Assembly (NCBI GenBank): GCA_019096155.1
Contig: JAHCVI010000003.1
Span: forward strand, 1,674,001 to 1,738,000
Direction: 5' to 3'
From: Staphylotrichum longicolle
Lineage: Eukaryota; Ascomycota; Sordariomycetes; Sordariales; Chaetomiaceae
DNA: 64,000 nucleotides
In this document: in pieces, positions 45,093 through 54,709 of the stretch
Position numbering within the stretch: the stretch's first letter is position 1
How the letters are laid out: every line of letters begins with the position of its first letter
Position numbers and translations under genes: made by a program
Notes under the pieces: model-generated
The model's input: only the letters and a program-made list of their open reading frames with translations
What the model was told of the DNA's origin: nothing
Databases searched by the model: none

Positions 45093-45985
45093 ATGACTCG
45101 CATTTTGATCACTCTCTTGGCCGCGGCTGCCGCCATCCAGCAGGCAGTTGCCGTGCCCATCGCCCAGGGCGAAGGCGAGGGAGTCGTGGTTGTGGCTCCT
45201 CCTGCCTCCACCCGCGGCCCGCGCCCTACGGGTGAGCGCCCGACGGGAGCCATCCCCACCTGGTCTGGCTTCCCCAAGCCCACGGGTTCGCGCCGCCCTC
45301 GTCCTACTCGGTCGGTTGTCCCTGTGCCCAGCGGCTCCGCCCACACCCGCCCCCCGAGGCCGACAGGCCCCATCCCGTCCCTCCCCCCCAAGCGACGGGC
45401 CCGCCCCCTGCGCATGACAAGCGCCAGGAGGACGAAGAGGAGGAGAAGCCTCCGCGGCCCACGGGCACCGGCCGCCCGCGCCCTTCCCGGTCGCCCATCC
45501 CGCTGCCGAGCGGCCCGCACACCAGGCCCCCCAGGCCTACCGGCTCGGCTCTGCCCCGCCCTCCTAAGCCCTCTGGCTCGGTCAAGCCCCATCCTCCCAA
45601 GCCCACCGGCGCCGCTCCGGTGCTTCCTCCCAAGCCTACTGGCTCTGGTCCGGCCCTGCCCCCGAAGCCGACTGGCACCAGGCCCGTCCACCCCCCTAAG
45701 CCCACCGTCACCAAGCCCGCGAACGATAAGCGTGAGGACGACGACGAGGAGGAGAAGGCCACCAAGCCCGTCCACACCAAGCCTGGCCACACCAAGCCCC
45801 TGCCTACCAAGCCCGTCCCGACCAAGCCTGTCCCGACCAAGCCTGCCCCGACCAAGCCTGTGCCCACGAAGCCTATTCCGACGAAGCCCGTCCCGACCAA
45901 GCCGTCCCACACTGCCAAGCCCCCCGTTTTCACGGGCCACCCGACCCTGACCTTCACTCGCGTGCCGCGGCCCACTCTGGATTAA
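45093..45985 (+). CDS. Secreted Pro/Thr/Lys-rich tandem-repeat protein, one frame break
   Basis: A signal peptide (residues 1-20, 'ILITLLAAAAAIQQAVA') is followed by a low-complexity body of Pro-rich repeats. One is a duplicated block 'RPRPTRSVVPVPSG...HTRPPRPTG' / 'RPRPSRSPIPLPSG...HTRPPRPTG'. Others are units of 'PPKPTG', and a C-terminal array of PTKPV-type pentapeptides (about eight). Two Lys-Arg sites are each followed by acidic runs ('DKRQEDEEEE', 'DKREDDDEEE'), typical for Kex2 cleavage. The frame slips once in the C run 45383-45389; adding one base gives exactly 297 aa. It could be a wall-associated structural protein or a Kex2-processed repeat precursor. No enzymatic domain. Confidence 0.65.
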
Positions 45986-46439
45986 CGAAAGAGCACAAGG
46001 CATATCTTGTTGTTGGGGCCCGGAAGAGGGCTTGGTGTTTCTCCTTGTTGAGGTCTCGAGTGTTGCGTCGCTTTTTTTGTTCTCTTCTTACTTTCGCTGG
46101 CTGCTGCCGAGCTATATTCTTGGTGTTGAAAAGGGGCTGAAGACTCTTTTGGTGGGCAAGTGGTGGTTAGTCTCTGCTCTGAAGCTGGGTTTTGATGTCG
46201 CCAATGCCTGGCTAAGGAGCTTGTAACCGAAAGTGTGTGTGTGTACATACAGACATTCGCTTAATCTTCTTATCTCACTTGCTGTGCTCCTTGTCTCTTT
46301 GGGTTGCTTATGTGGCTTGACGTTGGACGCTAATGCCTTGCGTACAGGCTGTGGTGCCCAAGAATGAGGGCGTGTGCGGACTGGATTGGTCGCTGCAGAG
46401 TAGGAGAGGGTGAACGGTTCCAGCTCCTGCTCTGGCTAT
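45986..46439. other. Intergenic between convergent genes
   Basis: A TG-repeat (GTGTGTGTGTG) near 46231-46241; nothing else recognised. Confidence 0.35.
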
Positions 46440-48058
46440 CTACATGATAGACAGGGACAGTCCCCGCTTCTCAAGAACGAGCTGCAGTCCATATGGCCCG
46501 AATGCCTCGGTGTCATCAGCCCATAGCAGACCCAAGGCCTTGCGCACAGCTGACAGATGCCGCATCTTGTAGCGCGACTGGGCCAGAAACTCGGCAAGCC
46601 TCCGACGGTACTGATTGTCGACGAGACAGGACCCAGCTATGACTAAAGCCCAGACTGTGAGGGATGCATATCGTGACTCCTCAAGAAGCATGGTTGCGTC
46701 AACGACGTTCTTGGCTTTCCGTTCGATACACTGCTGGGCTTCCAAGGGGGGAGCTGCCGAGCCGTAGAGCGAGGCTGACAGATATATGCGAAGGGCATTG
46801 CGAATCACTTCAACAGCCATACACCAATGGCTTGAATCCAGCACGCAAAGGGTGTCGTCGGAGCCGGTGGGCCCCGTACCCCAGGATTCAATGACATAGC
46901 TGAGGTTGCTGTACGCAACCTGGAACTCTGGAGACGGATCCCTCCACCCCATCGACTCTTGAGCAAGCCGCCAGAGGAACAGACTCTGCACCCGGGGAAT
47001 GAGCTCAAAGAGATCATGGGTGTCGGCAAAGATGGATCCAAAGCAAGAAGATTGCCTGAGAGGCCGGAGCGCTAACGGAGTGGTCTCGTAGGGGCCATCG
47101 TTATCTCTGCAAGTCGGCAGGGTGGAGTTGCAGCAGACGAGGAATGTGTATCCTTCGTACACGAAACTTAACACTTCGTCCAACTCGGACAGCGGGCTTG
47201 AAGGGGTATACCCTCTTTCGAGTAAGCGGCTGAGCAACGCGTTGATGGCGCGGAGATGGAGTGACAGGGTGGTTGCCGGTGCGCTGGTGAGGACCTACTT
47301 GTGATGTTACAGGCCTGCAAAGTTGACTTGTCAGTGTCGAGCAGCGTACATACCTCGTATTGACATAAGAAAGCAAGGACCAAAGCCAAGCGCTGAATGG
47401 CGTATTCGTCATTTAGTTGATCGCTGCTAATCGTCTCTTGAACCCCTCGAAGTGCATGAAGATAATGGCGGTTCGTGGCCAATTCGATATCCTTCGGCTC
47501 CGGTAGCTTGTATGCTAAGTGTGCTCCACTGACAGCCAGGACTGAATGCAGGAGAAGAGCGTCATTTTGTGCTAGGGGAAGCACATGGGCGATGAATGGA
47601 TTCTGTGATGGAGCACCTGCTGGGAGGAGCACAGCCGTTACGGCGACATAGTGTTGTAGCAGGATGCCGGATTCGGCCGTGAGGGTATACGCGGCATTTG
47701 CGTTGGCAACAGAAAGTTGTCGTGAAGCTGGTGCTCCATTGTGAGGCAGCAGCTGGCTGGAGAGTTTGGCCTTGCCTTGGCTGGAAGCCTCGAGGTCAGG
47801 CCATGCTTCTGGAGGCCAGATGCAGTTCTGGCCACCACGTCGGCACGCGGTACAACATGGCTTGGCCTCATCGCACTTTTTCTTTCTCGAGCGGCATGCA
47901 AGACATCCGGTCTTTGTGCGGATATATGGTCGGAAAGTCCTGGGGTATCGGGCCGGTACCCGCAGGGGGGCAGGCCGCGAGTGCTGGCCGGCGAAACATG
48001 GCTCTTGTGGCGGTCCGGGGGCTGGGACGGTTGTGACGGCTGGTTGCGGAGAAGTCAT
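46440..48058 (-). CDS. Zn2Cys6 transcription factor (divergent from amine oxidase)
   Basis: Exons 48058..47354 and 47294..46440, 519 aa. The zinc cluster lies at residues 52-79: Cys 52, 55, 62, 69, 72 and 79, with basic 'RSRKKK' between Cys 2 and 3. From about residue 130 a fungal-specific activator region follows ('LLQHYVAVTAVLLPAG', 'PLAQNDALLLHSVLAVSGAHLAY'), typical of the Fungal_trans_2 / sterol-uptake-regulator type of C6 protein. The intron donor follows 'CQYE' and the acceptor is AGTAG at 47296-47295. An earlier acceptor (TTGCAG) would put the C-terminal half out of frame. Its promoter faces that of the amine oxidase, so regulation of that gene is a reasonable guess, not shown. Confidence 0.85.
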
Positions 48059-48252
48059 GGCGCTACCGAGGTATGGGCCGACGGCATCTGAGAGATGCGG
48101 TACAATAATTCATGTTCTGAAAGAAGTCCATTCCCTGGACCGAGCACAGCTCGTCCTGAGCTTGAGTCTTGGACTGCCGTAGCTAGGTACGCGTTTCAAT
48201 TTGACGGGCAAAGACGGCCCTTGAGTCCATATCGGAAATTTCCCCCTCTCAT

Positions 48253-48263
48253 CTTATCTTATC
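48253..48263 (-). promoter_or_regulatory. Tandem GATA (AreA-type) sites
   Basis: CTTATCTTATC on the plus strand, i.e. GATAAGATAAG on the minus: two overlapping HGATAR sites about 390 bp before the amine-oxidase ATG and 195 bp before the C6-regulator ATG. Fungal nitrogen-metabolite activators (AreA/NIT2) bind paired GATA sites. Confidence 0.5.
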
Positions 48264-48531
48264 TAACCGCGATACGGGGCCTTGGGACGTACAAAACATG
48301 ATCTTTCATTCGTCACAAGTCGACGTTGCGGGGACAAGTCGCCAAGTCGCTGGTCGGGTCTCTTGAGGTGGATCTCTCGATCTTGACCCCATGGCCTTTG
48401 GGCGATTTGTACCTATTCTTGATGGTGCACTGAGCGGCAAGATAGCGCTTAGATATGAACGAGGCCCATGGAGATCGGGATAGTCGTTGAGTCCCGTCTG
48501 GGACTTGAATTTTGGTTGATGTGCAAAATGT

Positions 48532-48538
48532 TATATAA
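48532..48538 (+). promoter_or_regulatory. TATA box of amine oxidase
   Basis: TATATAA at 113-119 bp before the ATG at 48651. Confidence 0.5.
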
Positions 48539-48650
48539 CGGCTGATCCTCTCTGTCCTGAATCCTGACCAAGCTCGCAGTCTTCGTCTTTGCTCGCTCAC
48601 ACGAATTCTTCAATTATTATTTTTTTTCTACGAGAGGCCTCACTTACACC

Positions 48651-50164
48651 ATGGCATCGGATCCTAACTCCTTTCAAGTGGTCGTCGTCGGCGCCGGACT
48701 CAGTGGCCTGCGGGCTGCTAGGGAAGTCCACAACGCGGGCCTCTCCTACGTCGTCCTCGAGGCCATGGACCGCGTCGGCGGCAAGACACTGTCTGTGCAG
48801 GCATCCCCTGGCGGCAAGGGAGTTTTGGACATGGGTGCAGCTTGGATCAACGACACAACCCAGTCCGAGATCTACAACTTGGCGAAGGAGTTCGGATTCG
48901 ATCTTGTGGAGCAACGGACGGGGGGGACCAACCTTTACAAAGATGACAACGGAGAGGTACATTGCATTCCGTACGGAATGCCGGCCAAGGTAAATCTCCA
49001 TACGCAGTGTTGAAACCCGATCTAACACCCTACAGCTTGACGAGGAGCAGCTCAAACAAGTTGACCAACTGTTCCAAGCCATCACCGAGTACGTCGAGAA
49101 GTGCAACCTCGAACATCCAGCTGAAGGACCTGACGCGGAGCAACTCGACTCGGTCACGGTCAAGGATTTTGCCGATGGCTTTAATGATCCAGGAGCATCG
49201 CAGCTGGTGAACGCCATCACTCGCAGCCTCCTCGGAGTCGAGAGCCATGAGCTCAGCGCCCTCTTTTTCTTGGACGTTCTGAAACGGGGAACCGGCCTGG
49301 CAAATGTGATCTCTGATCATAAAGATGGAGGACAGCATCTGCGTAATCGTCAAGGCAAGCAGGATCTTTCAATCTGACCTATCCAAGCCCGAAACGAGCT
49401 AACTGTGATCAACAGGCAACCAAGCCTTCTGTGATCGACTCGCCGCTGGGCTCAATCCTGGGAGCGTCAGGACCTCTTCCGCTGTCACGAGCATCACTCA
49501 GAAAGATGGCGGCTGCATCGTCGAAACAAGCAACGGCACCTCCTACAAGGCTGAAAAGGTCATCGTCTCGGCGCCCACAGCGCTCTACTCCCGCATTCGT
49601 TTCGATCCCGATCTCCCGCCCGCCAAGAAGAAGCTCAGCCAGTCGACAGAGTCGGGCTACTACTCAAAGACAGCGCTCGTGTTCCAAGAGCCTTGGTGGC
49701 ATGCCGCCGACCTCTCTGGCGAGTACAGCTCCTCCGACGGCCCCATCGGCTTCACACGCGATACCTGTGTCGCTGCGGACGGACAGTACAGTATCACCTG
49801 CTTCCACACCGGCGATCCAGGCAGACAATGGTCCAAGCTGTCGGCCGAGGAACGGAAGCAGACTGTGCTTCGCGAGTTCTGTGCTGCCTTTAGTAAAGCT
49901 GTTGACCATGTCCCCGAGCCGATCAACGTCGTCGAGAAAGACTGGACCAAGGACGAGTGGGCACGAGGAGGTCCAGCTCCGATTATGAGACCTGGGGTTC
50001 TGGGCGGCGAAGCGGGAACATCCATCTGTGCGCCGTTTGGAAGCATTCACTTTGTCGGCACAGAGACGTCGCCGGTCTGGCGGGGATATATGGATGGAGC
50101 TGTCAGATCAGGAGTTCGAGGAGGCAAGGAGGTTGTTGCGGCACTGGGAAAGCAAGCGAAGTAA
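48651..50164 (+). CDS. Flavin-containing amine oxidase (monoamine-oxidase-like)
   Basis: Exons 48651..48989, 49036..49354 and 49416..50164, 468 aa. N-terminal FAD Rossmann 'VVVVGAGLSGLRAAREV' (about 10-26), then 'VLEAMDRVGGKT' and 'GAAWIND'. The C-terminal FAD part is 'HFVGTETSPVWRGYMDGAVRSG'. The family oxidises amines with O2 to aldehyde, ammonia and H2O2. The region that carries the FAD-binding Cys in mammalian MAO reads 'RGGPAPIMRPG', without Cys, suggesting non-covalent FAD as in fungal MAO-N. The second intron has a GC donor (GCAAGC at 49355), needed to join 'NRQ' to 'GNQAF'. No signal peptide or clear C-terminal membrane helix. Tandem GATA sites upstream fit nitrogen scavenging. Confidence 0.88.
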
Positions 50165-50876
50165 CACGCGTCAGGGATTTCCGACATGAAGTGAGATACG
50201 GGGGAAAGGAATGGGACCGTTGCAAAGAAACTTCACGTGTTTTCGTTGTTGGGGCATGAGAAATGACACCTTCTTCAACCGTTCATCACGATACCACGGT
50301 TCTGTTCAAGGTTTGTCGTCTGAGCCCCGTTCTAGACGCATATGAGGACTTCAAACTTCCAGGGAAACGGCTTTTCAATCTAAATCACCTATGTATAGAA
50401 AAGCAGCTCGCCATCATGGTGGTCTCATTCCCCCACTGGAACTCCGCTCTCATCATCACGTCCCGCCCCTGTTTGGTAGCATCAGAGGCAGTCAGTCTGC
50501 AAGTCTTCGGATGGCGTAATATGTTGTGACTGATGCGTCTCCCGCTCTGTTGTCCAACCGACCCCGAGCATGTGATTCGGGGTCCTGAGATTAACGCCAA
50601 GAGAACCAGCAAGATGGACCCCGATTCAGCACCAACTGTCCTTCACCAGTAAGTAGCCCGGGATTAGCCGTGCCACGCCCTCATATAGCTCTGCGTTCGC
50701 TTCGCTCATCCTTCGTATCCTTAATTAAGTCCAAGAATGTCTCCAAATCTAAGGGCAACCAAACCGTGTATAAATACACCTGCCATGTCGCCTTCCAACT
50801 CCTTTAGCAGTCTCGACACACCAAGTGTCTGGCCCAGTTGAGCTTCTCCCTGTCGCGAGCTCGAAGAAACAAGATC
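50165..50876. other. Intergenic, lectin promoter
   Basis: No other gene. It holds the TATA box of the lectin gene. Confidence 0.4.
50769..50776 (+). promoter_or_regulatory. TATA box of lectin gene
   Basis: TATAAATA, 101-108 bp before the ATG at 50877. Confidence 0.6.
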
Positions 50877-52175
50877 ATGGCTCGCCTCACCACTCTCCTC
50901 GGCTTCATGGCTCAAGGCCTGACCTTGGTCGCGGCAACCCCTCCCCTTATGAACCTTGAGAGCCGCGCCACCGTCCCCGGTCAGTGGGAGTCTCTCGGTG
51001 GCGTGCTCACCTCCCCGCCCTCTGTCGTCTCTTGGGGCAACAACCGCCTTGATGTCTTTGGCCTGGGCACTGACTCAGCAGCATGGTGAGTGGTTGATCG
51101 ACTCGAATCGAAGCCTTGAACTTTGAGTTGGTTTCTGAACCAGTGAATCCCACCCTTAAATTCCTGATCCCCTGAGACCCTGAGACCATGAGCCCCTGAA
51201 ACTCCGAGATGTGAACTCTTCCAGGCTACAAAAGCACGGCTGACACGGCACGGCATTCAGGCACCGTTGGTGGGATGGCTCAGCATGGGGCGGCTGGGAG
51301 TCTCTCGGCGGCGTGCTCCAAACCGCTCCCATTCCCGTGTCCTGGGCATCGAACCGCATCGACCTCTTTGCGCAGGGCGGTGACTCGTCTCTCGTGTAAG
51401 TACCATTTGCCCAGTTCATATCCCCTTTACCGGTGAGAAGAGAGTAATCCCCTTATCTACCGCAATCCAATCCAGCTAACAACACCATTCCTAGGCATCG
51501 CTGGTGGGACGGCTCCGCGTGGGGCGGCTGGGAGTCCCTCGGCGGCACCATCAAGGGCTCTCCCTCGGCCGTCTCCTGGGGCTCTGGGCGCCTGGACATC
51601 TTCGCCATCGGCACCGACTCGGCCGTCTGGCACCTCTGGTACGAGCGGCAATGGGGCAGCTGGGAGTCTCTCGGCGGCGTGGCCCAAAACGCCCCCGCGG
51701 TCGTCTCCTGGGCGCCCAACCGGCTCGACCTCTTCGCCGTCGGCACCGACCACGCGCTCTGGCACAAGTGGTGGGACGGCACGGCCTGGGGCGGCTGGGA
51801 GTCGCTGGGCGGGTGCTCACGTCGGAGCCGACGGCCGTGTCGTGGGGCAAGGGCCGGCTGGACATCTTTGCGCTCGGCACCGACCACGCGCTGTGGCATC
51901 TGTGGTATGATGGCAAGTGGGGAAGCTGGGAGTCGCTGGGCGGGACGCTTACGTCGGCTCCTGTTGCCGTGTCGGACCAGGCGAATCGGTTGGATATCTA
52001 TGCTACGGGGACGGACGGCGCCCTCTGGCATATTGGGTATGATGGGAGGAGATGGAATGCGTGGGAATCGACCAAGGGCAACACTCCTACGCTTCCTGCT
52101 GTCGCGAGCTGGGGTCCCGGTCGAATCGACGTGTTCGTGGCAGGGACCGACCGGGCGCTGTGGCACAACTGGTAA
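50877..52175 (+). CDS. Secreted seven-bladed beta-propeller lectin (PLL-like)
   Basis: Exons 50877..51085, 51261..51395 and 51495..52175, 341 aa after correcting one lost G in the run 51811-51813. A signal peptide (about 1-21) precedes seven repeats of about 44 residues with the consensus W-E-S-L-G-G ... V-S-W-G ... R-L-D-(V/I)-F-A-x-G-T-D ... L-W-H-x-W-(W/Y)-D-G. The repeat pattern and number match the Photorhabdus PLL/PHL lectins, seven-bladed propellers that bind fucose and O-methylated sugars. The final 'LWHNW' would close the ring with the first blade's 'GQWESLGG'. Introns fall between blades, as if blades were duplicated as exon-like units. Likely secreted for recognition of other organisms' glycans or of its own wall; sugar specificity is not readable here. 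Confidence 0.8.
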
Positions 52176-52938
52176 CTGTGTCGGGAGGAGAGAGGTATGC
52201 TGGCTTGGATTAAGCTACTATACCTCATCATGAGTAGTTGGTGTGTTTGAGGGCTGATTGGTGTTCGAGGTTGAGTTGGGGACAACCTGCGCAAGATCAC
52301 ATTTGTCCGCTGCCTGGTTCATTGCGGTCAGGGCTACAGAATGAGATCTGGTCCGTCTGTGTCAACTCGCAGTATGGAACTGAGTTGGAGCTTTGGCGGA
52401 GCATGAATTGCTAAACTCTTCCTCGCCCTTGTGTACGGTGTCACTGGCTTCAACCCACTAAGACGGGATACCTAACATAGTACCTACCGATGGTGACTCG
52501 TAACTTTCAACCTAGAGATTCATCATACTTGGCATGAGACAATAGCGTAAAGAGGGAACAGAAAGGTACCTGTTAAGTTGTTTGAAATTGCCGTCCTTCG
52601 AGACGTTTCATCCTTGTTCTTTACTCGGAAATAATACCATTAATACCGACTTGGATTTTTGAAGTCTCCACCAATTTTTTGATGGCGCTGCAAGGGTTCT
52701 ATGTACTGTAACTACGTCACCAGGTCGCAGACTGGATTCCAGGTTGACCAGCGACAGCAACGTCTACCTTAGGTAAGGTACCATAACCTAAACAGGTTCG
52801 TCATCGCGGACTGCCAAGAAAATCGATCAACAACACAAGCAACTTACTATTCCACACCCAAATGTCTAAATGCCTTCCTTTGCCCTTTGTTCATGCCCTT
52901 TATTGACATGACCCATCATCCCTCGTCACTTCGCTGGT
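52176..52938. other. Intergenic, no supported gene
   Basis: Short direct repeats of GGTACC/TAGGTA words around 52470-52790; no ORF with known content. Confidence 0.35.
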
Positions 52939-54227
52939 ATGGATCACGACAGGAGTTATGTTCGAGCACCGCCGGACTCTGAGTGCTCCCCGGCCTCGAG
53001 ACGGACACGACCGACCTGGCAAGCAGCCCTCCAAGATTTCTCGACGCAATGGTTCCTCGTTCCCCAAGGCACGGGCATTATCGCCGTGATCCTCCACAGG
53101 CTCGACTACCAGTTCCACGGCCTCCAAATCATCTCCTACATCTTCTGGATCACCACAATTGTCCTGTTGCTCGTCATGGTCATCCTCTACGCCCTCCGCT
53201 GTGTTCTCTTTCCCAAGCATGTCGCCGACTGCCTCCGCAACAAGCCCGGTGAGATGGACGGGCTCGCGAGCATCTCCATCTCCTTCACCTCGATCCTCCA
53301 GATGGCCGCCATGGTTCTCGTCCCCAGCTGGCACGGCCGCTGGGGCACCGCCATCTACGGCCTCTGGTGGGCCAACGTCGCCATGGCCGTCCTCGCCAAT
53401 CTGGGCATCCCCTTCGCGACGACGCACCTGCACCCGCCGGGCGTCGCCGGCCTGTCGCCGGCGGCTCGCCTGCCTCTCATCGCGGCGCTGACGGCCGCCG
53501 CGGGGGGCGGGACCGTCTGTACTTCGGCCGGCCTGGGCAGCGACCTGCAGACGCCCGCCGTGGCAGTGGGGTATCTGCTTCTCGGCATGGGGTTTGGGCT
53601 CGCCGCCATCCTCGACGCCCTGTTCCTCGCGCGTCTGTTTGACCGCGGACGGAGAGGGGCGCCGTGGTGGTGGCCCCGCCCAACGTGTTCCAGGACATGA
53701 TCCTGTGCGGGCCGTGGGGGCAAGGGAGCTTTGCGCTGCAGGGGCTCGGGCAGGCGCTTCTCGGCGGCGCGTTTGCGAGCGTCGGCGGGCCCGTGTTCCT
53801 CACCCGCAGGCGGCGGATGCAATGGGTTATGCGAGTATCCTCGCTGGCCTGCTGTCGTGGGGACTGGGCACATTCTGGTGGGCATATGCCACCTTCAGCT
53901 TGTTGGCCAGGCTGATGAATCAGTGGCCGCTTCACAAGGTGGAGTTTAGCCTTGTGGCGTGGTCTATCGTCTTCCCTTGGGTGAGCATAACTGTCTCTCT
54001 GTCTCTCTTAAATTTCCCGCCTCGTCACGAAGCCTTCCTTACTTGTGTAACTTTAGGGGGTCTATACCAATGCCGCCGTTCAGCTTGGAAAAATTTTCGA
54101 TTCTACAGCCTTTCGCGTATGGTCGACAGTGCTCGTCATCGTCCTCGTCATCATGTGGCTTTGCCTCTCGGTATTGACTTTGCGGAGAGAACTGAAGCTT
54201 TTCTTACCGGGGTTCCGCAATCGGTGA
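52939..54227 (+). CDS. TDT-family (Mae1/Ssu1-like) transporter, frame-broken
   Basis: Exons 52939..53980 and 54057..54227; 404 aa once two lost bases are restored. 'FSTQWFLVPQGTGIIAVILH' is the conserved first-helix entry of the tellurite-resistance/dicarboxylate transporter family. About ten hydrophobic helices follow, with 'VVAPPNVFQDMILCGPWGQGSFALQGLG' in the central loop region and 'LGTFWWAYATFSLLA' later. Family members export sulfite (Ssu1) or carry malate (Mae1); the substrate here is undecided. Frame breaks are in the G4 run 53656-53659 and near 53803-53812. The second exon joins after 'IVFPW' and ends '...KLFLPGFRNR'. Plasma-membrane location expected. Confidence 0.8.
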
Positions 54228-54709
54228 CCGGCGAAGAGTGCCACAGTGGTGATCCTGAAGATCGAGCTCGGGGGTATTAAATATAATGTTGGCCTAGCTC
54301 AGGGGAACAATTTAACTTCATCCCAGTGCCAAATCAATCATTTATGATCATGAGAACGGCCCTCAGTGTGTCGCCTGAATAATAGAGATGGGCGTTGGGT
54401 GATTCCTACCTATTCTGATCATCCCGAGCGCGCCGGTGACAGCGGACAGTCAGCCGTCGGAGTGAAGGGAGTTTTTCAGCTAAGGAGTTATAGCACCGCG
54501 CTGCTGAGCCGCCTATGAGATGCATTGAACGCATGCAGCTTGATTAGGAATAGCCCTCTTCTGATCACGGCTGGTTGCCAAGGCCTCTTTCGACTTCAGC
54601 TCGTCGAGCCTGATGTGACTCTCAACACCTGTCTCTTCATCGGCGACAAACTACTCTCGGCTTCGGTTTTGCTTGCTTTTGAGATCAACGCGGCCGCGAG
54701 TCAGGAACT
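54228..54709. other. Intergenic, NLR promoter
   Basis: No gene recognised; slightly AT-rich near 54280-54350. Confidence 0.35.

Noticed and set aside
45304..45975. Gly/Val-rich minus-strand frame (223 codons)
   Set aside because: Mirror of the Pro/Thr repeat protein on the plus strand, which has the signal peptide.
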